Below, one piece after another: positions 1 to 8,701 of a DNA stretch of 64,000 nt. The position numbers were made by a program, and so were the translations under genes. Where the stretch lies: the NCBI GenBank assembly GCA_964563135.1, contig CAZLWV010000001.1:62001-126000 (forward strand), given 5' to 3'. The notes under the pieces were generated by a model that saw only the letters and a list, made by a program, of their open reading frames with translations, was not told the DNA's origin and ran no database searches. The first letter of the stretch is position 1. Each line of letters starts with the position of its first letter. This DNA comes from JAAYAY01 sp964563135. Lineage in GTDB: Bacteria; Planctomycetota; Planctomycetia; Pirellulales; Thermoguttaceae.

Positions 1-15
1 GTAGTTGTGCCGTCC

Positions 16-47
16 TCCTATCCGCCGCCTTCCGGCGGCGGATAGGA
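16..47. terminator. Perfect 14-bp hairpin downstream of the GH2 gene
   Basis: Bases 16-29 pair perfectly with 34-47 around a four-base TTCC loop. It lies 130 bases past the stop of the minus-strand GH2 gene. There is no T-tract on either strand, so it is a terminator-like or mRNA-stabilising hairpin rather than a textbook intrinsic terminator. What lies to the left of the window is unknown, so it could equally serve a plus-strand gene ending there. Confidence 0.5.
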
Positions 48-178
48 AGGGAAGAAACGCGCCTTCGCGGTGTGTGGTAGTTGTCAAACGCTATTTCACC
101 GGAACGAGCCGGACCAGCCCGGTGGGGGACAGTACTGAAGGATCATGAGTCCTCGAGGTCCTGTGCGGCGCCCAGGAC

Positions 179-2389
179 CTACTGGCGTTCGATCAGGAGC
201 GACAGTCCTGCATCGATGTATTGTCCGCCGCGGGTCTGGCGGCAGTGGATGGCGATCGTGTTTTCGCCTTCCTTGAGCAGTCTGGCGGCGTCGGGCGCGA
301 GCGGGGCATGGGTGTAGCCGGTTGTGTAACCGGTGACCGTCAGAACCTCCTGGCCGTTGAGGTAGACCTCGGCGTCTTCGTCGTGGTGAAGGTCGAGGCA
401 GAGTTCCCCCCGATCGGGAAGGGAGTCGAGCGTGAAAGAGCGCCGGATCCAGATGTCGGACGTGTTCCACACGGTGTGCACGACCGCCCCGGGCGTACCT
501 TCGGTGCCGAACCCGCCGGGGCCGGTCTTCCAGGAGTCAGCCGTGAATTTGGGTTTCATCCAGTCGTCGCCGGGCTTCTCGGTCGTGTAGGCCCAGGTCT
601 GGGGTTGGCTGCTGCTCGAGGCAACGAGCTGTTTGAACGCAGGCGGGGGCAGGTAGAGCTTTCGGGCTGCCGCCGCCATGCGGTCCAGGTCCAGCTTCAC
701 CAGTTCACGATCGTAGGTCATCAGGCCGTTTACCTCGATCTCCACATCGGAGGTTTGCGTGTAGACCGCGGCCGAGAGCCCCTGGCCAATGAGCGGGCGC
801 ATGGCGGTCAGCAGGCCGACATAGGCTTCCGTCAGAGACTCGGAGTCGCTGCGGTAGCCCCAGTTCTTCTCGGCCTGCCAGGTGTGGCCGCTGACGGGAA
901 GCCCCAGGCCGCCGAATTCACCGAGAACGACGACACGCTTTTCTTCGACGGGGCGGGTGCCCGGGCCGGGGTAGTTGTGCATGTCGGACACGGTGCCGCT
1001 GCCGCAGTCGGTCCAACCGCTGGCCTCGTTGACCGGGCGGGTGGGGTCGTACTGCTCGATCCACTTGACGATCTCGGGCGTGTCGTGCTGGCCCCAGCCT
1101 TCATTGAAGGGGACCCACATGACGATCGAGGGGAAGTTGTGGAGGGTGTCGATCATGCGTTTCAGTTCGGCGCGGAAGTTGGCTTTGCTTTCGTCGTTCT
1201 TTTCCGACGCCCCGGCCGGCATGTCCTGCCAGACGAGGAGCCCCAGTTTGTCGCACCAGTAGTACCAGCGGGCAGGCTCGTATTTGACGTGCTTGCGGGC
1301 CATGTTCATGCCGAACTTCTTGGTCATAGCGATATCGTACTTGAGGGCCTCGTCGCTGGCCGGCGTATAGAGACCGTCGGGCCACCAGCCCTGGTCGAGA
1401 GGCCCGTACTGGAACAGGACCTGATTGTTCAACATGAGCCGGTTGACGCCGTGCTCGTCCTTGGCCACGGCGATCTTGCGCATGCCGAAGTAGCTTTCGA
1501 CGGCGTCGATCGTCTTGCCGTTCTCGACGAGGCGGACCTTGAGACCGTACAGATGGGGCGCGTCGGGCGACCAGAGTTTGGGATTCTCGAGCACCAGTTC
1601 GATGGGCTGGCCGGCCTTGCCGGTCTGATCTGCGACAACCGCATCGCCGTCAACCGCGGCAACAGCGACCTCGGCGTCGGCCGTGGAGTTGACGGTCACG
1701 GAGACGAGCTTGCGATCGACGTCGGGGACGATCTTCAACGACTGGATGGAGACGGCCGGCACGGTTTCAAGCCACGCAGTCTGCCAGATACCGGTCACGG
1801 CTGTGTACATAATGCCGTGCGGCTTGAGCACTTGCTTGCCACGTGGCTGCCAGCCGTTGTCGGTGGGGTCGAACACGGCGAGGACAATCTCGTTCTCGTC
1901 GCTGCGGAGTTCACCAGTGATGTCGAAGGTGAAGGGGTCGTAGCCGCCGGTGTGGGAGCCAACCTCTTTACCGTTGACCCACACGGTGCACTGCCAGTCG
2001 ACGGCTCCGAAATGGACGAGAAGTCGGCCGCCGTCGGCCAGGGCGGGAGCCTCAAAGGTCCGCCGGTACCAGAGTTTCTGCTCGGGCGTGACGGACTTCA
2101 TCACGCCGCTCAAGGCCGACTCGACGGGAAAAGGAACCAGGATCCGACCATCCCATTGGCCGGGCTTGGGAGCCTCCTTGGGCTGGATCGAGTATTGCCA
2201 CAGGCCATTGAGGCTGGTCCATTCCGGGCGAACCATTTGGGGGCGGGGATACTCGGGCCACGCGTTCTCGGGGGAAACGTCTTTGGCCCAGCGGGTCATG
2301 AGGGGGCCCTTGGCCGGCTGCCAGGCATCGGCGCCGAACACAGTGCCGGCAAGGAGTACCGCGATGAGGGGAAGCGAGCGACGAATCAT
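179..2389 (-). CDS. Glycoside hydrolase family 2 (beta-galactosidase/glucuronidase-like), secreted
   Basis: 736 aa from the ATG at 2389, which has a GGAGA ribosome site; an in-frame ATG at 2407 lies upstream of that site and is unlikely. A signal peptide (MIRRSLPLIAVLLAGTVFGADA) opens the protein. The order is GH2 sugar-binding jelly roll (about 60-200), Ig-like domain, TIM barrel, and a second jelly roll at the C-terminus (HDEDAEVYLNGQEV). The acid/base Glu430 is in FNEGWGQ and the nucleophile Glu491 in LGEFGG, both intact. It is the last gene of a five-gene minus-strand sugar operon, 48 bases after deoC. It probably cleaves a glycan outside the cytoplasm; the exact sugar cannot be read from sequence. 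Confidence 0.9.
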   Translation of the reverse strand: MIRRSLPLIAVLLAGTVFGADAWQPAKGPLMTRWAKDVSPENAWPEYPRPQMVRPEWTSLNGLWQYSIQPKEAPKPGQWDGRILVPFPVESALSGVMKSVTPEQKLWYRRTFEAPALADGGRLLVHFGAVDWQCTVWVNGKEVGSHTGGYDPFTFDITGELRSDENEIVLAVFDPTDNGWQPRGKQVLKPHGIMYTAVTGIWQTAWLETVPAVSIQSLKIVPDVDRKLVSVTVNSTADAEVAVAAVDGDAVVADQTGKAGQPIELVLENPKLWSPDAPHLYGLKVRLVENGKTIDAVESYFGMRKIAVAKDEHGVNRLMLNNQVLFQYGPLDQGWWPDGLYTPASDEALKYDIAMTKKFGMNMARKHVKYEPARWYYWCDKLGLLVWQDMPAGASEKNDESKANFRAELKRMIDTLHNFPSIVMWVPFNEGWGQHDTPEIVKWIEQYDPTRPVNEASGWTDCGSGTVSDMHNYPGPGTRPVEEKRVVVLGEFGGLGLPVSGHTWQAEKNWGYRSDSESLTEAYVGLLTAMRPLIGQGLSAAVYTQTSDVEIEVNGLMTYDRELVKLDLDRMAAAARKLYLPPPAFKQLVASSSSQPQTWAYTTEKPGDDWMKPKFTADSWKTGPGGFGTEGTPGAVVHTVWNTSDIWIRRSFTLDSLPDRGELCLDLHHDEDAEVYLNGQEVLTVTGYTTGYTHAPLAPDAARLLKEGENTIAIHCRQTRGGQYIDAGLSLLIERQ

Positions 2390-2437
2390 GGTGTTTCTCC
2401 GATCCATGGGGCGAAAGTGGGAGGTCTGGTTGATGGG

Positions 2438-3133
2438 TTATGGTTGGGAACGCAGCCGGGGCTGGGTCCGGAGTTCGCTGAGGATCGCCGGGCCGCTACT
2501 GGTACCGATCCGAGTTGCACCTGCTGCCAGGAGGTCGACAACCTGCTCGAGCGTTCGGATGCCCCCCGAAGCTTTTACTTGGGCAGCCTGGCCCACGGCA
2601 GCGTGCATGAGGGCCACGTCGGCGACCGTGGCACCGCCGGAGCCGAAACCGGTGGATGTCTTGACGAAGTCGGCCCCCTCTTCGACGGCAATACGGCAGA
2701 CTTGCCGTTTCTGCTCGTCGGTGAGGTAACAGGTCTCGAGGATCACCTTGGACGTGACGCCCTGCGGTTTGCAGATCGCCACGATCGAGGCGATCTCGCG
2801 GGCCACGAGGTTCACCATGCCCGCCTGGAGAGCACGAACGTTGATGACCATGTCGATCTCGCGGGCTCCCTTGGAGATGGCGTCGCGGGTCTCGAACTGC
2901 TTGGTTTCGACCGTATTCTGGCCAAGGGGAAAGCCAATCGCCGCCCCCACGCGAACCTTCGTGTCCGACAGAAGTGCGATGCAGGCCTGGACCTCTGCCG
3001 GATTGACGGCCACCATGGCAAAGCCGTGCTCGCGGGCCTGGCTGCAGAGACACTCGATATCGGCGGGCGGGCCGAACGGCCTGAGGAACGTGTGGTCGAT
3101 CCGCGCCGCCAGCGACTGCGGTGTGAGAGTCAT
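2438..3133 (-). CDS. deoC: Deoxyribose-phosphate aldolase
   Basis: 231 aa, normal length for DeoC, a cytosolic class I aldolase splitting 2-deoxyribose 5-phosphate into glyceraldehyde 3-phosphate and acetaldehyde. The Schiff-base lysine lies in FVKTSTGFGSGG, the second active-site lysine in VKASGGIRT and the Asp in DMVINV. I chose the ATG at 3133 because homology starts there (MTLTPQSLAARIDHT); an ATG at 3163 is also possible, and the open frame continues back into the kinase gene. It sits between a sugar kinase and GH2, so the operon may handle a deoxy or pentose sugar; a related aldol substrate is also possible. Confidence 0.93.
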   Translation of the reverse strand: MTLTPQSLAARIDHTFLRPFGPPADIECLCSQAREHGFAMVAVNPAEVQACIALLSDTKVRVGAAIGFPLGQNTVETKQFETRDAISKGAREIDMVINVRALQAGMVNLVAREIASIVAICKPQGVTSKVILETCYLTDEQKRQVCRIAVEEGADFVKTSTGFGSGGATVADVALMHAAVGQAAQVKASGGIRTLEQVVDLLAAGATRIGTSSGPAILSELRTQPRLRSQP

Positions 3134-3182
3134 GTCGGACGTGGACTGGATCCTGCAGGGCATGGGAACATTCTCAGATGGG

Positions 3183-4676
3183 TCACTGGTTCTGTTGCCA
3201 GAATCCCAGCATGTGGTTGTAGACGCGGTTGAACTCCTGCTGAGCCCGGGCATAGGCTTCGGCATTGGCGGCCGCCGGTTCGGCGGTCTGCGACGCTGTT
3301 CGCCGGGCTGCCGCTTCCGTCTGGAGATCCGCAACGAGCCCCACCCCAGCCGCTCCCAGCAGGCCGCAGCCCTTGATGCCGGCTTCCGGTTCGGGCGAAA
3401 TGTGAAGCGGCAGGCCAAGAACGCCGGCCTTGATCTCGTTCCACAGCGAATTTCGGGTGCCGCCGCCGACGCTGAAGACTCGATCGAAGGAGAGGCCGAG
3501 AGAACGGAACAGGGCGGCGTCTTTGCCGATCGAGAGGGCGACGCCCTCCATGACGGCCCGGATGAAGTGGCGAGCCTTGTGCTCGAGAGTCACACCGAGG
3601 AAACCGCCGCGGGCGTTGACGTTCTCGCGCCGGCGTTCGCCGAGCATATAGGAGTAGAACATCAGGCCTTCGCTGCCGGCGGGCACAGTGCGTGCCAGCT
3701 CGATGAGTTCCTCGTACGACATGTCGCCGGCGACCGAAGTGATCACATCCCTGCACCATCGCATGCTCACGCCGCCGCAGTCGAGGATTGTGAACGGAAT
3801 CCAGCCATCGACCACGTGGCGACAGTTCTGGATACCGGGGTCAATGAGGGCCTCGGGACTATGCGTGGCCAAGAGCGAACTGGTGCCGGTGACATCGGCC
3901 AGGAGCCCCTGGCCGACGATGCCGAAACCGAGCATGGAGACAGGAAAATCGCCTCCGCCGGCAACCACGGGTGTCCCGGCGGGAATTGCGGTGAGCTGCG
4001 CCGCTTCGTGGCTCACTTTGCCGATGACCGCCTGCGAGGGATACACGGGGGCGAACTTCGACAGATCGACGCCAACAGCCTGGGCAAGCTGATCGGAGTA
4101 TGCATTGGTGCGGCAATCGTAGAGGTAGGAACAGGCCGCCTCGGACGGGTCGGCCGCAGCGACGCCGGTCAGGCGAAAGTTGATGAAATCCTTGGGAACG
4201 AGGTAGAGCCGCGTGCGGGCATAGGACTCCCCGTGGTTCTCCTTCTCCCAGCGGATCTTGATGGCCGTCCAGGCCGGGTTCAACGGATTGCCGGCCTGGC
4301 GCATGAGGCCGGCTTCGTCGTGGGCCTCGCGGATCGCTTCCACCTGGGGGGCACAACGCTTGTCGCACCAGAGTTGTACCCACGGGGTGGTAACCTGGCC
4401 GTCAGAATCGATCCCGACCGGTCCGTGCATCTGGCCGCAACAGGCGACGGCTACGATCCGGGCGGACGCCAATCCGGGTCCCTTGAGTACCCGCCGGGTT
4501 GCCGCGCAGGCCTCGTCCCACCACTGGTTGGGCTGCTGCTGGGCCCAACCGGCGCAGGGGCTGTCAGTGTCGTGGAGGATCTGGGAGATGCCAAGAATCT
4601 CGCCCGCCACCGTCACAACGGCGGCGCGCGTGCTCTGGGTTCCCACGTCGATCGCCAGAATGACCTGATCCGCCAT
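3183..4676 (-). CDS. xylB: FGGY-family carbohydrate kinase, xylulokinase-like
   Basis: 497 aa. FGGY kinases phosphorylate a sugar with ATP using two actin-like domains. The N-terminal phosphate loop AIDVGTQSTRAAVV, the xylulokinase-type GQMHG and PKDFINFRLTG motifs, the catalytic Asp in VVAGGGDFP and the C-terminal GGGTRNSLWNEIKA are all present. The start is 9 bases after the dehydrogenase stop, so the genes are almost certainly cotranscribed. D-xylulose is the likeliest substrate by motif resemblance and by the XylR-type regulator next door, but another ketose is possible. Confidence 0.85.
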   Translation of the reverse strand: MADQVILAIDVGTQSTRAAVVTVAGEILGISQILHDTDSPCAGWAQQQPNQWWDEACAATRRVLKGPGLASARIVAVACCGQMHGPVGIDSDGQVTTPWVQLWCDKRCAPQVEAIREAHDEAGLMRQAGNPLNPAWTAIKIRWEKENHGESYARTRLYLVPKDFINFRLTGVAAADPSEAACSYLYDCRTNAYSDQLAQAVGVDLSKFAPVYPSQAVIGKVSHEAAQLTAIPAGTPVVAGGGDFPVSMLGFGIVGQGLLADVTGTSSLLATHSPEALIDPGIQNCRHVVDGWIPFTILDCGGVSMRWCRDVITSVAGDMSYEELIELARTVPAGSEGLMFYSYMLGERRRENVNARGGFLGVTLEHKARHFIRAVMEGVALSIGKDAALFRSLGLSFDRVFSVGGGTRNSLWNEIKAGVLGLPLHISPEPEAGIKGCGLLGAAGVGLVADLQTEAAARRTASQTAEPAAANAEAYARAQQEFNRVYNHMLGFWQQNQ

Positions 4677-4685
4677 GATACACGC

Positions 4686-5723
4686 TCAGTAAAGAAGGAG
4701 AGCCTTGATCACCTCGCCGGATCTGACGACCTGGAGGGCTGTGGCGATCTGTTCGAGTTTGAACTGATGGGTGATGAAGTCGCTTGCCGACAACTTGCCC
4801 TCGCGGATCCAACGGCAGAGCGGTTCCATGGCGGCTCGTTCCCGGGATCGGGTGGGCCACTGGTGCATGAGGAGGTTGAAATTGTAGGGGCCCCTGTCTT
4901 TCTGAATGGCAAGTTCGTTCTCGGCGATGACACCGTAGATGCCGATCGATCCGCCCATTTTGACCAGGGGCAATGCGGAATTCACAATGCCACTGCTGCC
5001 CACCGCATCGATGACGACGTCGTAACGGCGGCGGTTCTTTGCGAGGAACAACTCGCAGTCGATGTCGTCTGGGCTGAAGACCTCGTCGGCCCCCATCGCC
5101 AGGGCCTTTGCGCGTTTGTGCGGCAATGGATCGACAACGCCGATCGAACCGAGACCAAGGAGTTTTCCGAACCGTGTGAAACTCAGCCCTACTGGCCCGG
5201 CTCCGAAGATGAGAACGTCCTGCCCGGGCTGAAGGTTGAAATCGCCGAAGCCGCCGTAGACCTCGCGCCACGTACACATCATGACGGCTTCCGGCAGCGG
5301 AATATCGTCGGGCACAGGGCGCTGGATCTCATAGCACTCGAACCAGCCGTGGGCGGCGTCGGCAACGCCGTCGGCGGCCATCGCGTCGTGGTCGTTGACG
5401 AGAACGAACTCGCAGAAGCCGCCCCAGCCGCTCGAGTACCCTGGCGGATCGAACTGGAAAACCAGCCCGCCAATGGCCCGCTGCCCCGGTTGGAAGGTTC
5501 TGACTTTCTCCCCGACAGCTTCGACGATGCCGGCCGACTCGTGGCCGAGGATCAGCGGATAGGTGTCAACGCCGGGAAAATGTCCCGATACCAGTTTGCC
5601 GTCGGTGGCATTGCAGAGGCAGGCGGCCTCTGTGCGAACCAGGGCCTGGTAAGGGCCAGGAGACGGAACTGCCAGGTGGACGATTTCCACCTGGTTGGGT
5701 CGTTTGACGCACACTGCCTTCAC
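4686..5723 (-). CDS. Zinc-dependent medium-chain dehydrogenase/reductase (polyol type)
   Basis: 345 aa from a GTG at 5723 preceded by GGGAG at good spacing; residues upstream of it do not resemble the family. The catalytic zinc ligands are the Cys in CLCNATDG and the GHE motif at about residues 59-61. The Rossmann motif GAGPVG follows at about 170. The four-cysteine structural zinc loop of many MDR enzymes appears absent. Sitting between a lactonase-like gene and a ketose kinase, it most likely oxidises a polyol or aldose to the sugar that the kinase then phosphorylates. Confidence 0.85.
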   Translation of the reverse strand: MKAVCVKRPNQVEIVHLAVPSPGPYQALVRTEAACLCNATDGKLVSGHFPGVDTYPLILGHESAGIVEAVGEKVRTFQPGQRAIGGLVFQFDPPGYSSGWGGFCEFVLVNDHDAMAADGVADAAHGWFECYEIQRPVPDDIPLPEAVMMCTWREVYGGFGDFNLQPGQDVLIFGAGPVGLSFTRFGKLLGLGSIGVVDPLPHKRAKALAMGADEVFSPDDIDCELFLAKNRRRYDVVIDAVGSSGIVNSALPLVKMGGSIGIYGVIAENELAIQKDRGPYNFNLLMHQWPTRSRERAAMEPLCRWIREGKLSASDFITHQFKLEQIATALQVVRSGEVIKALLLY

Positions 5724-5806
5724 GGACTGATCTCCCGGGAAACTCCTCTGACTGGACGATCGTGGCCGCATCGCGAGAAGACGCCTTTTCGCGGAACGAA
5801 AGGCGA

Positions 5807-6937
5807 CTATGGTCGACTGACGTCGATCCAGGCCAAGGTGAATGGTTTGTCGTGGCCGGTGTTGACCTTATCCGAGCCGGTGACAACATCGAAACAGGAG
5901 ACGACGAGTTTGCCGTTCCAGAGAATCGGTTCGCCCGGCTGATCGAGCCCCCCCTGGCTTCCGTCACAGTCAGGGCTCTGGGCCAGAACGGTGATGTTGC
6001 CCTGCGGATCGACTCGGCAGACGGCGTTGTTGGAGAAGTCGGCCACATAGACGTTGTCGTTCTTGTCGATGCAGATTCCGTCGACGGTTCGCATCTTCCC
6101 CTGGACCATGCGGGCAGCGAATTCGGGGGCAGACATGGGGGTACGAAAATCGGTTTTCGCGAAGATACTGGTGCCGGTCACGTTTCCCGCAGCATCGAAG
6201 GCGACTCGGTGGAGGGCACCGTCGCCAAAATTGCCGATATACAGGTTGCCATGGCTATCGAAGTCCAACCCGTCGGCTCCGTACTGGCAATCCCGGTTCC
6301 GGGTGACGAAGGTTACAAGCAGATTCGGGTCGCCCAGGGTGTTGGTCAACACGATTCCATGGGCATCGACCGGGAATCGGTAAACGGCACTGGTAAGAAG
6401 GCCGTCGGCGCGTTTCACTCTGGGGAGCATGCTGACGGTCACGTAGGCCTGGCCGCCGCGGATGCGAACGCCGTTAGGATGGCTGATCCCGGAGGCCACA
6501 ACCGTGGTCTTTTCCAGCTTGCCGTCGCGAAACTGGAGCCGCAACAGACGTCCCTGGTTGAGTTGTCCCTCGTCGCCATTACCGGTGGGCCAGTTCTGAT
6601 TGTCGCAGACGAAGAGGTCGCCACCATCGCCAAAGGCAATCCCCATGGGAAATGCCTTGCCGGTTTCGGCCAGCGGCGGGACATCGAACCACTTGCTGAC
6701 TTCTCCCTCCGGCGTGAGCCGGACGATGCAGCCAGGGCACTGCGGATCGGCGAAGTTGGGACAGGCGAGCACGAGATTTCCCGCTGCATCGATGGCCATG
6801 CCGTCGGGGGTGGGGCAGAAATCAGGAAGGGTGACGAGCAGGTTCGATTCCCCTCGGGGTTGGGCCGACAGCGAGACAGCGAACAGAAAGATGGCCGCGA
6901 GGCAGAGAACGCCGGATTTCAGATCCCGCAATTGCAT
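5807..6937 (-). CDS. SMP-30/gluconolactonase-like six-bladed propeller, exported
   Basis: 376 aa from the ATG at 6937 behind a CGGAGA ribosome site. A signal peptide (about residues 1-25, ending SLSAQP) is followed by repeated propeller strands such as DGMAIDAAGNLVLA, FPMGIAFGDGGDLFV and DGICIDKNDNVYVADF. This family includes sugar lactonases and calcium-dependent esterases; metal ligands cannot be assigned with certainty. It is the first gene of the minus-strand operon and divergent from the XylR-like regulator, with a 302-base gap that should contain both promoters. A role hydrolysing a sugar lactone is inferred from context. Confidence 0.75.
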   Translation of the reverse strand: MQLRDLKSGVLCLAAIFLFAVSLSAQPRGESNLLVTLPDFCPTPDGMAIDAAGNLVLACPNFADPQCPGCIVRLTPEGEVSKWFDVPPLAETGKAFPMGIAFGDGGDLFVCDNQNWPTGNGDEGQLNQGRLLRLQFRDGKLEKTTVVASGISHPNGVRIRGGQAYVTVSMLPRVKRADGLLTSAVYRFPVDAHGIVLTNTLGDPNLLVTFVTRNRDCQYGADGLDFDSHGNLYIGNFGDGALHRVAFDAAGNVTGTSIFAKTDFRTPMSAPEFAARMVQGKMRTVDGICIDKNDNVYVADFSNNAVCRVDPQGNITVLAQSPDCDGSQGGLDQPGEPILWNGKLVVSCFDVVTGSDKVNTGHDKPFTLAWIDVSRP

Positions 6938-7239
6938 TTCAGTTCTCCGGAGAGGGAAGTGACGGGGATGTGGCCGAAGGTACCAGATTCTGAGGATCAA
7001 CGCATCTGACCCCAGAGTGGTGGTTCCGGACACAGGCCACGGGTCGAATTCAGCTCTGCGGCCGGTCAGAGTCCGGCTGCTTCGGCCAGATGGCCGATCC
7101 GCAGCTTCCGGTGCCCGACGGCCTGCCGACTTTGATCACGACGATCCCGACTTGCTTTCTTCTACCACGCTCGACTAGACTAATCCATGTTTCTTTGTAT
7201 TGTTTCCATGCTGATTCGTATACCGAGGCAGCGAAAGCG
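6938..7239. promoter_or_regulatory. Divergent control region of the sugar operon
   Basis: This 302-base gap separates the lactonase gene (minus) from the XylR-like gene (plus). A weak sigma70-like pair toward the regulator is TTGCTT at 7152-7157 and TAGACT at 7176-7181 with an 18-base spacer. I found no convincing operator palindrome. AraC/XylR proteins normally bind direct repeats in such gaps, so autoregulation and control of the operon are plausible but inferred. Confidence 0.35.
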
Positions 7240-8442
7240 GTGACCGAGACGAAGACCAGCACCCGGCGTCCCCACGTGCTGATGGCGCTGGGCTACTATG
7301 ACCACCAGTTGCATCGCGGGGTGGTGCGCTACGCGAGAGAGGCCGGTTGGAGCCTCGACACGTCGATGGCCCACTATGGCGTGTTGCCGGAGTATTGGCG
7401 GGGGGATGGCGTCCTGACCCTTCTATTGCCGCACCGCGACGATGTGCTCGAATTTGCGCGCCGCCAGACGGTCCCGGTAGTCGGCCTGAGCCTGGATGTG
7501 GAAGACGTGAAGGTGCCGCGGGTGTGCCTCGACAACCAGCGGATCGGCCAGTTGGGAGCGGAGCACTTGCTGGAACGAGGCTTCCAGAATCTGGGGTTCT
7601 ACAAGTTTTCGGATATCTGCGATGTTCGCGGCCGTCAGCAGGGGTTCCGGGAGGCGGTGGAAAGGGCCGGTGGCCATTGTGTGTCGCTCGACTGGCATGC
7701 AGCCACGCGTCGCGAGCGTCGGAAGGGGTGGTTCGAGTGGCTCGTGAAGCGGCTTTGCCAGTTGCCGCTTCCGATCGGGATCATGGCCCAGAGCGACAAC
7801 CGTGCGGCCCAGTTGATCAATGCCTGCGAGGCGGCGGGTTTGGCGATTCCCGACGAGATCGCCGTCATTGGGGTGGACAACGACCAGTACGCGTGCGAGT
7901 TTGCGTCGGTCCCGATCTCCAGCGTCGATAGCGCCCGCGAGCGGCTGGCCTATGAGGGCGCCTCCCTTCTCGGCCGGTTGATGGCGGGGGAAGAACCGCC
8001 GCAAACGCCCCTCAAGATTGCGCCGCATGGGGTCGTTGTCCGGAAAAGCAGCGATATTCTGGCCGTTGCCCACAAAGCGGTCGCTCGGGCGTTGGGCTAC
8101 ATATGGGAGCATTTCCGCGATCCGATCGGGGTCGACGACGTGGTCGCTCGATGTTCGATGAGTCGTTGCGGGCTCTATCGGGCGTTTGAGAAGCACGTGG
8201 GACGCTCCATCGGCGCGGAGCTGTCGCGCAAGCGGGTAGAATATGCGAAGACTCTGCTGGCTGAGTCGGACGAAAAGCTGCACCGCATCGCCCGTCTGAG
8301 CGGGTTCACGGGAGGCGAGCATTTCAGCCGCGCGTTCACCCGGATCGTGGGAGACACACCCTCGGAATACCGCCGAAGGATTCAGGGGCAGGCTTGCCCC
8401 GGTGAACGCGTATACAAAACGGCGGAAGGGGGAGACAAATAG
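7240..8442 (+). CDS. XylR-like transcription regulator (LacI-type sensor + AraC helix-turn-helix)
   Basis: 400 aa if the GTG at 7240 is used; sequence upstream (to 7090) is open but lacks family resemblance. Residues about 10-280 form a periplasmic-binding-protein-like sensor (VLMALGYYDHQLHRGVVRYA, then IPDEIAVIGVDNDQYACE). Residues about 290-390 hold a double AraC helix-turn-helix, ending with the classic FSRAFTRIVGDTPSEYRR. This is the layout of E. coli XylR, which binds D-xylose and activates xylose genes. The divergent operon with a xylulokinase-like gene is the likely target. The inducer is not provable from sequence. Confidence 0.9.
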   Translation: MTETKTSTRRPHVLMALGYYDHQLHRGVVRYAREAGWSLDTSMAHYGVLPEYWRGDGVLTLLLPHRDDVLEFARRQTVPVVGLSLDVEDVKVPRVCLDNQRIGQLGAEHLLERGFQNLGFYKFSDICDVRGRQQGFREAVERAGGHCVSLDWHAATRRERRKGWFEWLVKRLCQLPLPIGIMAQSDNRAAQLINACEAAGLAIPDEIAVIGVDNDQYACEFASVPISSVDSARERLAYEGASLLGRLMAGEEPPQTPLKIAPHGVVVRKSSDILAVAHKAVARALGYIWEHFRDPIGVDDVVARCSMSRCGLYRAFEKHVGRSIGAELSRKRVEYAKTLLAESDEKLHRIARLSGFTGGEHFSRAFTRIVGDTPSEYRRRIQGQACPGERVYKTAEGGDK

Positions 8443-8701
8443 CCATTGTTTGTTGCGGGCGGATGCTCCATACTTCTTCCAAGCTTGGTGGTCGCCTCGA
8501 TGGGTGGCCTGAATGGCCCGCTCAATCGCACCGCCGGAGACGGCGGCCGCGTCCGCCGTGGGAAAGGGAGAGCATGGAAACGTGGCATGACCGGCCGGGC
8601 CTGCACGGGAGCGACTGTGTCAGGGGTCGGCACCGGACGATTCCGGCCGCAGTCGTCAGAATGCCCGGATACCGTTCTGGAAAGAGACGAGGTGCCCAAG
8701 A

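Noticed and set aside
221..5942. Very long plus-strand open frames (about 1000 codons each) opposite the sugar operon
   Set aside because: They are antisense to genes with intact catalytic motifs and have repetitive Gly/Val/Arg-rich composition. High GC makes stop codons rare on the opposite strand.
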